From Chloroflexota bacterium (GTDB lineage Bacteria > Chloroflexota > Limnocylindria > Limnocylindrales > CSP1-4): DNA of 10,511 nucleotides. The DNA lies in contig JACCXQ010000233.1 of the NCBI GenBank assembly GCA_013696945.1, forward strand, positions 1 to 10,511, in the 5' to 3' direction. Under the pieces are notes generated by a model, which was not told the DNA's origin, did no database searches, and saw nothing but the letters and a program-made list of their open reading frames with translations. Shown one piece after another: positions 1 to 7,274 of the stretch; positions within the stretch are counted from its first letter, which is position 1; each line of letters opens with the position of its first letter. The position numbers and the translations under genes are program-made.

Positions 1-110
1 TGAGCGGGATGCGATACTTCATGTCCGAGTTCGAGGATCACATCATCCGGGGCGATTGCCCGGCCGGGGTCTGCCGACCCCTCCGCGTGGCAGCCGGTGC
101 GTCCCGGTGA
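1..110 (+). CDS. nuoF: NADH-quinone oxidoreductase subunit F (NuoF/HydB-like), C-terminal end only
   Basis: This is the 3' end of a gene that begins before the window. It reads in frame from position 3 to a TGA at 108-110, giving about 35 residues. The visible protein has a GMRYFMSEFEDHI segment followed by CPAGVC, then a short tail PLRVAAGASR. This combination is characteristic of the C-terminal region of NuoF-type flavoproteins in the HydB/HndC group (NADH:FMN subunits of multimeric hydrogenases and formate dehydrogenases). Those proteins normally continue after CPAGVC into a two-[4Fe-4S] ferredoxin domain; this one stops about 12 residues later, so that domain is absent. The family oxidises NADH with FMN and passes electrons into an Fe-S chain. 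Its position just before a NuoG-like gene fits nuoE-nuoF-nuoG order. The FMN and NADH sites lie outside the window, so the assignment rests on the C-terminal motif and context. Confidence 0.8.
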   Translation, partial: SGMRYFMSEFEDHIIRGDCPAGVCRPLRVAAGASR

Positions 111-139
111 CGGACCCGACGCGCAGCGACGAGCCCTCC

Positions 140-144
140 AGGAG
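140..144 (+). promoter_or_regulatory. Likely ribosome binding site for the NuoG/GltD-like fusion gene
   Basis: AGGAG lies 12 bases before the ATG at 157. The spacing is long, but it is the only purine-rich Shine-Dalgarno-like run in the gap after nuoF. It favours the ATG at 157 over the in-frame GTG at 97, which overlaps the nuoF end and has no such motif before it. Confidence 0.45.
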
Positions 145-156
145 CCGCGGCCCGCG

Positions 157-2784
157 ATGACCGACACGCTGCCCCAGATCCGAGACGCTGCCCCGGATGC
201 GGCTATCGAGCGCCTGCTCGAGACCCAGGCGCCGCAGCGCCCCCTGTCCTCGGCCACCTTCACGGTCGAGATCGACGGCCGGCAGCTGACGGGAACCATC
301 GGCCAGACCATCCTGGAGGTCTGCCGAGACCACGGCGTCGAGGTGCCGACGCTCTGCTACGAGCCCAAGCTGCCCGGCTTCGGGGCGTGCCGGATGTGCG
401 TCGTGGAAGTCGACGGGGAGGGCCAGCCGCCGATCAGCTGCTCTCGGGCGGCCGAAGCCGGCATGGTCGTTCGCACGCAGACGCCTCGCCTGCGCCAGAT
501 CCGCAAGACCAACCTGGAGCTGATCTTCAGCGACCACAACGCTTACTGCCTGCCGCCGTGCCAGAACAAGTGCCCCAGCCACATCGACATCCCAGGCTTC
601 CTGAAGGCGAACACCGAGGGAAACCCGCGGGAATCGACGCGCATCTTCAAGCGGACCATCCCCTTCCCGAGCATCCTCGGTCGTGTCTGCCCGGCGCCAT
701 GTGAGGAGCACTGCCGGCGCGACGAGGTCGACGAAGCCATCGCCATCCGCGACAGCCATCGCTGGGCCGGCGACCAGGTCCTGCGGGCACAGACACGCGG
801 CGAGAAAGCACCGGTACCGTTCGACGTCCAGCCGCCCTCCGGCAAGCGGGCCGCTGTGATCGGGTCAGGCCCGGCCGGCATGTCGGCCGCCTACTACCTC
901 GCCATCGCGGGGCACGACGTGACCGTCTTCGAGCGGGACCCGGCGCCGGGCGGGATGCTGCGCTACGGGATCCCTCAATACCGCCTGCCAAAGGTCGAGG
1001 TGCTCGAGGCCGAGTACCAGAGCGCCTGGGACCTCGGGATCAAGGTCGTGACCGGTGCCGCGCTGGGCCGCGACTTCACGCTCGATGACCTCCAGAACCA
1101 GGGCTTCGACGCGGTCTGCGTGGCGATCGGTTGCTATGACACGAACGAGCTGGGCGTCCCCGGCGAGGACGCCGACGGGGTCTTCGACGGACTCGAGTAC
1201 CTGCGCATCGCCACGCTCGGGCTGCCATTCCCCGGCCATGCCGGTACGCGCGTCGTCGTCATCGGCGGCGGCTTCACATCGATGGACTGCACCCGGACCT
1301 CGGTCCGCCAGGGCGCGGCGGAGGTGACCCTCGTCTACCGGCGTGACATGAAGGACATGCCGGCCGCGAACGAGGTCCACGAGGCGCTCGAGGAGGGCGC
1401 CCGGGCCATCTTCCAGGCCGCTCCGACTCGCGTCATCTCCGACGATAGGGACCGCGTCACGGGCGTGGAGTTCCAGCGGATGCGCCTCGGCGAGCCCGAC
1501 GCGTCCGGCCGGCGACGGCCGGAGCCGGTAGCGGGGACCGAGTTCATCATCGAGTGCGACCGCGTCCTCCTGGCCATCGGGCAGGGCCCGGACCTGACCT
1601 GGCTGGAGCGCGGCGCGGATGGCGTCGCAGCCACGAAGAACAAGCGGCTCGATGCGGACGCGGTGACCTTCACGACCGGACGCCTCGGTGTCTTCGGCGC
1701 CGGCGACGTGCGCATCGGCGCCGCGACCGTGGTGCAGGCCAACGCGGAGGGCAGGCGCGCCGCGTACGCCATCGACGCGTACCTGCGCGGCCACGACCTC
1801 GACGCCATCCGGACCCGCCAGACGCTGGCCGAGCCGCAGCCAGAGTTCCTGTCGATCGTCCCGTACACCGGCGAGGTGAAAGAGCCGCGCTACCGGCTCA
1901 AGGCGATGGACGCGGAGGTGCGCAACCGCAGCTACGTGGAGTACGAGATCCCGTACACGCAGCAGGAGGCGATGGCCGAGTCGGCGCGCTGCCTCCAGTG
2001 CACGTGCGAGGCGATCGGCTACTGCGACCTGCGACGCCAGGGCATCGAGTACGGCACCACCCTGAAGACACTCGAGCCGCAGGCGCGCGGTGCGTTCAGC
2101 TATCGCAGCGTGACCGAGAACCGGTTCACCGGCACGAATCACGACTACCTGCGCGACGACAGCCATGCGTTCATCCTCCGTGAGCCCTCGCGCTGCATCG
2201 ACTGTGGCCGCTGCGCCAACGTCTGCAAGGAGGTCGTCGGGGCCGCGTGCTACGACTTCATGCGGACCGGCTTCGACACCCTCGTGACCACGCCGCTCGA
2301 CATGAGCCTCAACACGACGCCCTGCGTCTCGTGCGGCCGTTGCGCCGAGACGTGCCCCACCGGCGCGCTGATGCCCAAGCCGCGAGTCCTCGAGAAGTAC
2401 GACGTGGACGAGAGCCGCTGCATCTTGTGTGGCATCTGCGTCGACGCCTGCCCCTACGACGCTCTCCGCTGCGGCCCGGACTTCGAGCTGAGCCACGAGA
2501 GCCGCGCCGAGCCGATGATCGACCTGATGGCCATCAGCGCCATCGACCGTGACACGGAGATCACGTACGTGCGCCGAGAGCGCGACTGGATGGAGCGCGC
2601 CGAGGCCTCCGGGCGCGGCGTCCCGGCCAGCCGCCTGCTGCCGATGCTGCCGGTGGGGATACAGAACGGGAACGGGAACGGCCATGCTCACGGCGGCGGC
2701 TCTGACGACCGGCCGCACCAGCACGGCGGACACCGACACGATCCGACCGGTGGGCCGGGCGGCGCCACGACCCCGGCACGCTAG
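157..2784 (+). CDS. NuoG-like/GltD-like fusion: multi-cluster Fe-S, FAD and NAD(P)H oxidoreductase in the nuoG position
   Basis: An 875-residue protein from the ATG at 157; an in-frame GTG at 97 would add 20 residues. Visible domains in order: (a) a NuoG/HydA-type [2Fe-2S] domain, about residues 45-125, with Cys67, 78, 81 and 95; (b) His127-x3-Cys131, which starts like the NuoG His-Cys motif but continues as the GltD N-terminal pattern Cys131/135/139-Pro, with a second set at Cys178/182/186; (c) a GltD/NfnB-like oxidoreductase, with FAD motif GSGPAG at 236-241, dinucleotide motif GGGFTS at 370-375 and a following VYRR suggesting NADP(H); (d) a Cys group at 612, 615, 617 and 623; (e) two NuoG/FdhA-like ferredoxin motifs, Cys680-690 and Cys723-733; (f) a single CxxCxxCxxxCP motif at 755-766 followed by FELSHESR, resembling the second cluster region of NuoI; (g) a His/Gly-rich tail. 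No molybdopterin-like NuoG domain is present. Family knowledge supports an electron-transfer role between NAD(P)H, FAD and Fe-S clusters. Being the complex I G subunit is inferred from its place between nuoF and nuoJ. Confidence 0.88.
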   Translation: MTDTLPQIRDAAPDAAIERLLETQAPQRPLSSATFTVEIDGRQLTGTIGQTILEVCRDHGVEVPTLCYEPKLPGFGACRMCVVEVDGEGQPPISCSRAAEAGMVVRTQTPRLRQIRKTNLELIFSDHNAYCLPPCQNKCPSHIDIPGFLKANTEGNPRESTRIFKRTIPFPSILGRVCPAPCEEHCRRDEVDEAIAIRDSHRWAGDQVLRAQTRGEKAPVPFDVQPPSGKRAAVIGSGPAGMSAAYYLAIAGHDVTVFERDPAPGGMLRYGIPQYRLPKVEVLEAEYQSAWDLGIKVVTGAALGRDFTLDDLQNQGFDAVCVAIGCYDTNELGVPGEDADGVFDGLEYLRIATLGLPFPGHAGTRVVVIGGGFTSMDCTRTSVRQGAAEVTLVYRRDMKDMPAANEVHEALEEGARAIFQAAPTRVISDDRDRVTGVEFQRMRLGEPDASGRRRPEPVAGTEFIIECDRVLLAIGQGPDLTWLERGADGVAATKNKRLDADAVTFTTGRLGVFGAGDVRIGAATVVQANAEGRRAAYAIDAYLRGHDLDAIRTRQTLAEPQPEFLSIVPYTGEVKEPRYRLKAMDAEVRNRSYVEYEIPYTQQEAMAESARCLQCTCEAIGYCDLRRQGIEYGTTLKTLEPQARGAFSYRSVTENRFTGTNHDYLRDDSHAFILREPSRCIDCGRCANVCKEVVGAACYDFMRTGFDTLVTTPLDMSLNTTPCVSCGRCAETCPTGALMPKPRVLEKYDVDESRCILCGICVDACPYDALRCGPDFELSHESRAEPMIDLMAISAIDRDTEITYVRRERDWMERAEASGRGVPASRLLPMLPVGIQNGNGNGHAHGGGSDDRPHQHGGHRHDPTGGPGGATTPAR
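2683..2739 (+). other. His/Gly-rich C-terminal tail segment of the fusion protein
   Basis: Within the last 35 residues, six histidines form three HxH pairs (HAH at 843-845, HQH at 854-856, HRH at 859-861), separated by Gly, Ser and Asp. An Asn-Gly repeat (residues 837-842) precedes it. The segment is low in complexity and probably disordered. HxH-rich tails can bind Ni, Zn, Cu or Co, but that role here is only a guess; it may equally be a neutral linker. Confidence 0.5.
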
Positions 2785-2796
2785 CCGCCGGGACCG

Positions 2797-3420
2797 ATGG
2801 CCCTGCCGCAGACGATCCCGCTCCTGGGCTGGTCATGGGATGACCTGATCTTCGTCGTGCTCGCCGGGGTGATGCTGGGCGGGGCGCTGATGGTCGTCAT
2901 CGGGCGGAACATCATCCGCTCGGGGCTCTACATGATCCTCTCGTTCGCGGCTCTGGCGGGCTTCTACGTGCTGCTCGGCGCCCCCATCGTGGCGGCCGCC
3001 CAGGTGCTCATCTACATCGGCGCGATCAGCGTGCTCATCCTCTTCGCGATCATGCTCACGCAGTCCAAAGCCGGCCCCTCGAACCTGGTGTTCCATCACC
3101 AGGCCTGGGCAGCGGGAGTGGCGGCGGTCGGGCTGGCCGTGCTGTTGCTCATCGTGATCCTCTTCACCGATTGGCCGGCCGAGGTCGCTGACGGCGTGGC
3201 GGCCGGCACGGCGGCGATCGCGCGGCTGCTCTTCTCCGACTATGTCCTGGCGTTCGAGATCGTCAGCGTCCTGCTCCTCGCGGCCGTCATCGGCGGCGTC
3301 TTCCTGGCCAAGCGTGAGGAGGCGTTGGATCCGGGGGAGCGACAGGTCGACGAGCCGACCCTCGCCCGGCAGCCGCCGCCCGATCGGCCGCGCGGCGTGG
3401 CGGCGTCGGAGGGGCCGTGA
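2797..3420 (+). CDS. nuoJ: NADH-quinone oxidoreductase subunit J
   Basis: A 207-residue membrane protein, close to the usual length for NuoJ. It has about five hydrophobic segments. The segment from about residue 42 to 88 (SGLYMILSFAALAGFYVLLG, then IYIGAISVLILFAIML) is the most conserved part of NuoJ, including the helix that contains a pi-bulge in solved complex I structures. NuoJ sits between the quinone-side subunits and the antiporter-like subunits and helps to link quinone chemistry to pumping. The last 35 or so residues are charged and proline-rich and probably face the cytoplasm. The ATG at 2797 follows the preceding stop by 12 bases and has only a weak GGGA before it, so coupling to the upstream gene is likely. 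No nuoH or nuoI gene separates it from the NuoG-like gene, which departs from the common order G-H-I-J. Confidence 0.95.
   Translation: MALPQTIPLLGWSWDDLIFVVLAGVMLGGALMVVIGRNIIRSGLYMILSFAALAGFYVLLGAPIVAAAQVLIYIGAISVLILFAIMLTQSKAGPSNLVFHHQAWAAGVAAVGLAVLLLIVILFTDWPAEVADGVAAGTAAIARLLFSDYVLAFEIVSVLLLAAVIGGVFLAKREEALDPGERQVDEPTLARQPPPDRPRGVAASEGP
3408..3414 (+). promoter_or_regulatory. Ribosome binding site of nuoK inside the nuoJ end
   Basis: GGAGGGG lies just before the GTG at 3417 and within the last codons of nuoJ. It is the strongest Shine-Dalgarno-like run in the nuo part of the window and supports the GTG start. Spacing from the GGAGG core to the start is about 4 bases, which is short but usable. 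Confidence 0.5.
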
Positions 3421-3728
3421 GCCAGTCGCTCGACGCGTACCTGATCCTCGCCAGCCTGCTGTTCGCGATCGGCACGTTCGGCTTCCTCGCGCGACGGAAC
3501 GCGATCGCCATGCTCATGTCGATCGAGCTGATGCTCAACGCGGTCAACCTCGCCATCGTGGCATTCGGGGCGTACGTGCCGGCTCTTGCCGGGCATGGGG
3601 CGCTGATCGCGTTGTTCGTGATGGCGGTCGCTGCCGCCGAGGCCACCGTGGGCCTTGCGATCGTTATCGCGATCTACCGAAACAAGCGGACGCCGCTGGT
3701 CGATGAGTACGCGTCGATGCGCGAATGA
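3417..3728 (+). CDS. nuoK: NADH-quinone oxidoreductase subunit K
   Basis: A 103-residue protein with three predicted membrane helices, the standard NuoK/MrpC-like size and shape. The two membrane glutamates needed for proton transfer in NuoK are visible: Glu37 in MLMSIELMLNAVNL and Glu75 in AVAAAEATVGLAI. NuoK lies between NuoJ and NuoN in the membrane arm and forms part of the central hydrophilic axis. It starts with GTG, and this codon overlaps the nuoJ stop in a GTGA arrangement (4 bases shared), so translation is probably coupled. The C-terminal part has the Arg-Asn-Lys positive cluster typical after the last helix. Nothing looks degraded. Confidence 0.96.
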   Translation: MSQSLDAYLILASLLFAIGTFGFLARRNAIAMLMSIELMLNAVNLAIVAFGAYVPALAGHGALIALFVMAVAAAEATVGLAIVIAIYRNKRTPLVDEYASMRE

Positions 3729-3744
3729 GGCGGCGAGCATAGGC

Positions 3745-5748
3745 ATGCCCTTCTTCACCGAGGCCCCGGCCGAGGCGGTCGCGACCACCGGCTCCTCGCT
3801 CGACCAGCTCCTGGTCATCGCGCTGCTGGCGTTGCCGCTGGCAGGGTTCGGACTGACGGCGCTCGTGGGCCGGCGGCTCGGGGCACGGGCGTGGATCATC
3901 GCGGTCCCGGCGATCATCGTCGTCTGGCTCGCCGCGCTCTACCTCATCTACCAGACGCTCATCGTCGGTGCCTTCGGCGACGCCGGGATGCACTTCCGGC
4001 TCTACGAATGGATCCCCGCCGGCGACTTCCACGTCGACGTGAACTTCGCGGTCGATGCCCTGACCGCCGTGATGCTCATCGTCGTCACGACCGTCGGCAT
4101 GCTCGTGCACGTCTACTCGATCGGCTACATGGCCCACGACCCGGGTCGGTGGCGCTTCTTCGCCTACCTCAACTTCTTCATGTTCAGCATGCTGCTGCTC
4201 GTCCTGGCCGACAACTTCCTGCTGCTCTTCGTGGCCTGGGAGCTGGTCGGGCTCTCGAGCTACCTGCTCATCGGATTCTGGTACCGGCGCAGGAGCGCGG
4301 CTCTCGCGGCCAAGAAGGCCTTCATCGTCAACCGCGTAGGGGACCTGGGGTTCGGTCTCGGGATCATGGCCATCTGGACGACCGTCGGCTCCCTGGACTT
4401 CGGCGAGGTGTTCACGCGGCTGCCGGGGCAGCTGGAGAGCGGCGCGATCCAGCCCTGGATGATGATCGGGATCTGCCTCCTGCTCTTCGCCGGCGCCATG
4501 GGCAAGAGCGCCCAGTTCCCGCTCCACGTCTGGCTGCCCGACGCGATGGAGGGGCCCACCCCGGTCAGCGCGCTCATCCACGCGGCGACCATGGTCAACG
4601 CCGGTGTCTACCTGGTGGCACGCGCGAATCCGCTCTTCGCCCAGGCGCCCGAGGCGCTCTTCATCGTCGCCGCCGTAGGCATCTTCACGTGCATCCTGGC
4701 CGCGTCGATCGCGCTCACCCAGAAGGACATCAAGCGCGTCCTCGCCTATTCGACGCTGAGCCAGCTCGGTTACATGTTCGCGGCGCTGGGCGTGGGGGCC
4801 TTCGTGCCTGCCATCTTCCACCTGGTGACCCACGGCTTCTTCAAAGGTCTGCTCTTCCTGGGCTCAGGCTCGGTCATCCACGCCGTCCACGACGAGCAGG
4901 ACATGGATCGGATGGGGGGGCTCTGGCGACGCATCGGGATCACCCATGCCACGATGCTGGTCGGCTCGCTGGCCATCGTCGGGATCCCGCCCCTGGCCGG
5001 CTTCTTCAGCAAGGACGAGATCCTGGGCGAGTCCTTCAAGCTCGGCTTCGTGTGGGTCTGGGCCATCGGCATCGTGGTCGCGTTGATGACGGCGTTCTAC
5101 ATGTTCCGGCTCATGGGCAAGACGTTCTACGGCCCGAGCAACGTCGACCCGCACACCGAGCCGCGGATCCACGAATCGCCTCGTTCGATGACCGTGCCGC
5201 TCATCCTGCTGGCCGTGCCCTCGGCGCTCATCGGGCTCGCGCTCGGGCTTCCGCCCGAGAACGGCACCATCCACCACTGGCTCGAGCCGGTCTTCCGTCC
5301 GCTCGACGAGGCGCTCCACCACGGCGCAGCCGATTACCAGATCCTCGGCATCGACGGCTTCCTGCTCGGCGCGAGTGTCGCGGTCGCCGCCGTCGGCATG
5401 ATCGTCGCCTGGCGGCTCTTCGGGTTCTTCCGACTGGGGCCGCGGCCGGCCCTCGTCAGCAGCGTCACCGGGCGTCTGCGCGGTCCCTACGTGTTCTCCC
5501 TCCGGAAGTGGTATTTCGACGAGCTGAACGATCTGCTCTTCGTCCGCATCGGCGGCGTCGTCGCACGCGGGCTCTGGTGGTTCGATGTGCACGTCATCGA
5601 CGGCGCCGTCAACGGCGTCGCGTCGCTCACGCAGGGCACGGGTCGCGGGCTGCGGCTGGTCCAGACCGGGCGGGTGCAGAACTACGCGCTGGGGATCGCC
5701 GCGGGACTGCTCGTCGTGGCCGTCGGCTACCTGATCGTGGCGCGCTGA
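3745..5748 (+). CDS. nuoL: NADH-quinone oxidoreductase subunit L
   Basis: A 667-residue antiporter-like subunit from the ATG at 3745, 16 bases after nuoK. The frame stays open further upstream, but that part lies inside nuoK and encodes nothing NuoL-like. Key residues of the proton path are in place: Glu166 in AWELVGLSSYLLIGF (equivalent to E. coli Glu144), Lys254 in GKSAQFPLHVWLPDAMEG, His359, His363 and Lys367 in FHLVTHGFFKGLLFLGSG, and Lys423 in GFFSKDEIL. The C-terminal portion (about residues 580-667) has an amphipathic stretch and a last hydrophobic helix, matching the long lateral helix and its anchor in NuoL. NuoL is the most distal pump unit of complex I. The complete set of residues suggests a working pump rather than a decayed copy. 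A related subunit of a Mrp or hydrogenase complex is less likely given adjacent nuoK and nuoM. Confidence 0.97.
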   Translation: MPFFTEAPAEAVATTGSSLDQLLVIALLALPLAGFGLTALVGRRLGARAWIIAVPAIIVVWLAALYLIYQTLIVGAFGDAGMHFRLYEWIPAGDFHVDVNFAVDALTAVMLIVVTTVGMLVHVYSIGYMAHDPGRWRFFAYLNFFMFSMLLLVLADNFLLLFVAWELVGLSSYLLIGFWYRRRSAALAAKKAFIVNRVGDLGFGLGIMAIWTTVGSLDFGEVFTRLPGQLESGAIQPWMMIGICLLLFAGAMGKSAQFPLHVWLPDAMEGPTPVSALIHAATMVNAGVYLVARANPLFAQAPEALFIVAAVGIFTCILAASIALTQKDIKRVLAYSTLSQLGYMFAALGVGAFVPAIFHLVTHGFFKGLLFLGSGSVIHAVHDEQDMDRMGGLWRRIGITHATMLVGSLAIVGIPPLAGFFSKDEILGESFKLGFVWVWAIGIVVALMTAFYMFRLMGKTFYGPSNVDPHTEPRIHESPRSMTVPLILLAVPSALIGLALGLPPENGTIHHWLEPVFRPLDEALHHGAADYQILGIDGFLLGASVAVAAVGMIVAWRLFGFFRLGPRPALVSSVTGRLRGPYVFSLRKWYFDELNDLLFVRIGGVVARGLWWFDVHVIDGAVNGVASLTQGTGRGLRLVQTGRVQNYALGIAAGLLVVAVGYLIVAR

Positions 5749-7274
5749 TGGACCTGACCGGCCTGCCGCTCCTCACGGGGGTGATCTTCACGCCGCTCAT
5801 CGGCGCGCTGCTCATCGCGTTCGTACCACGCGAGCGCGAGGCGCTCACCCGCTGGCTGGCGCTCGGGACGGCGCTCGTGACGTTCGCCATCTCGTTGCTG
5901 CTGTTACCGGGATTCGACCCCGCTGCCACCGGCTTCCAGTACGTCGAGACGGCCGACTGGATCCCCGCCTTCGGCATCCAGTACAAGCTCGGCCTGGACG
6001 GCATCTCCCTGGTGCTCGTCGTGCTCACCACGACGCTCAGCTGGATCAGCATCCTGGCCAGCTTCGGGCCGATCAAGTCGAGGTTGAAGGAGTTCATGAT
6101 CTCCTTCCTCATCCTCGAGGTCGGCATGATCGGCGTTTTCCTCGCCCTTGACCTATTCCTCTTCTACATCTTCTGGGAAGTGGTCCTCGTGCCGATGTAC
6201 CTGATCATCGGCATCTGGGGCGGCGCCAACCGCATCTACGCGACGCTCAAGTTCGTGCTCTACACGCTGATCGGGTCGCTGCTGATGCTCGTCGCGATCC
6301 TGGCCGCCGCGTTCAGCTTCCAGGCCGCCACCGGTTCGTGGGCAGGCGCCTTCGATTTCGAACAACTGCGCGGTTTCGGTTTCGACCCGACGCTCCAGTT
6401 CCTGGCCTTTGGCGCGTTCTTCCTGGCGTTCGCCATCAAGGTCCCGATGTTCCCCTTCCACACCTGGTTGCCCGATGCGCACGTCGAGGCGCCCACGGCC
6501 GGCTCGGTGATCCTGGCGGGCGTCCTGCTGAAGCTCGGCGGCTACGGGTTCATCCGCTTCTGCCTGCCGCTCTTCCCGCAAGCGGCACATGAGTGGGCGC
6601 CGCTGATCATCGTGCTGTCGCTGATCGCCATCATCTACGGCGCCATCGTCGCCATGGTCCAGCCGGACCTGAAGAAGCTGGTCGCATACAGCTCGGTCAG
6701 CCATATGGGCTTCGTGACCCTGGGCATCTTCATCTTCCAGCCGCAGGGCATGCAGGGCGCGATCCTCCAGATGGTCAACCACGGCATCATCACGGGTGCC
6801 CTCTTCCTATGCGTCGGGGTCATCTACGAGCGGACCCACGACCGGACGATCGCGAAGATGGGCGGGCTCGCCGCTCCGACCCCGGTCTATGCGGCGATAT
6901 TCGGGTTCTTCATGCTCGCTTCCCTCGGGCTGCCGGGGTTGGGCGGGTTCGTCGGCGAGTTCCTCGTCTTCCTTGGGACGTTCGACTACTCCCCGATCGC
7001 GGCGGCCATCGCGTCCATCGTGGTCATCCTGGGCGCTGCGTACCTCATGTGGATGTACCAGCGGGTGGTGTTCGGCGAGCTCTCGGACTTCCTGAAGGGT
7101 CTCGGCCACCACCTGACCGACGTGACGCCGCAGGAGCTCGTGACGCTGACCCCGCTCATCGCATTGACGCTCGCTTTCGGGGTCGCGCCGGGCCTCATCC
7201 TCGACCTCATCCAGATGCCCGTCGGTGAGGTCCTGGCGCGCGTCGGCGGACCGCTGACCGGTGCCGCGCCATGA
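5748..7274 (+). CDS. nuoM: NADH-quinone oxidoreductase subunit M
   Basis: A 508-residue antiporter-like membrane subunit. The ATG at 5748 overlaps the nuoL stop by one base (TGATG), with no clear Shine-Dalgarno, so translational coupling is likely. Conserved features: Glu144 in FWEVVLVPMYLIIGIWGG, Lys231 in AIKVPMFPFHTWLPDAHVEA, the DLKKLVAYSSVSHMGFV segment, NHGIITGALFLCVG, and Glu404 in GGFVGEFLVFLG. The last helix of NuoM in E. coli uses a glutamate where NuoL and NuoN use lysine, and this protein follows that rule, which separates it from NuoL. It is the middle pump unit between NuoL and NuoN. Length and motif order are normal for the family. An open stretch in the same frame runs upstream through nuoL, but its translation is Arg-rich and not membrane-like, so it is a shadow and not a fusion. 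Confidence 0.97.
   Translation: MDLTGLPLLTGVIFTPLIGALLIAFVPREREALTRWLALGTALVTFAISLLLLPGFDPAATGFQYVETADWIPAFGIQYKLGLDGISLVLVVLTTTLSWISILASFGPIKSRLKEFMISFLILEVGMIGVFLALDLFLFYIFWEVVLVPMYLIIGIWGGANRIYATLKFVLYTLIGSLLMLVAILAAAFSFQAATGSWAGAFDFEQLRGFGFDPTLQFLAFGAFFLAFAIKVPMFPFHTWLPDAHVEAPTAGSVILAGVLLKLGGYGFIRFCLPLFPQAAHEWAPLIIVLSLIAIIYGAIVAMVQPDLKKLVAYSSVSHMGFVTLGIFIFQPQGMQGAILQMVNHGIITGALFLCVGVIYERTHDRTIAKMGGLAAPTPVYAAIFGFFMLASLGLPGLGGFVGEFLVFLGTFDYSPIAAAIASIVVILGAAYLMWMYQRVVFGELSDFLKGLGHHLTDVTPQELVTLTPLIALTLAFGVAPGLILDLIQMPVGEVLARVGGPLTGAAP

Noticed and set aside
97..156. GTG at 97 as the start of the fusion protein
   Set aside because: It would overlap the nuoF end by 14 bases with no Shine-Dalgarno. 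The added 20 residues look non-conserved, and the ATG at 157 has an AGGAG before it. It cannot be fully excluded.
111..156. A promoter between nuoF and the fusion gene
   Set aside because: The 46-base gap is GC-rich, with no -35/-10-like pair; the genes most likely share one transcript.
865..2739. A 624-residue open frame on the - strand opposite the fusion gene
   Set aside because: Its translation is rich in Arg, Ala, Val and His with no domain motif, and it mirrors the codon pattern of the clearly real + strand gene. Long antisense frames are expected in GC-rich DNA.
3664..4833. A 389-residue - strand frame opposite nuoL
   Set aside because: It is the charged antisense shadow of a membrane-protein gene, with no start signal or recognisable motif.
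3891..7274. A 1127-residue + strand frame covering most of nuoL and all of nuoM, suggesting a fusion
   Set aside because: Only the part from 5748 onward is NuoM. The first 619 codons lie in an alternate frame of nuoL and give an Arg/His-rich, non-membrane sequence without motifs.
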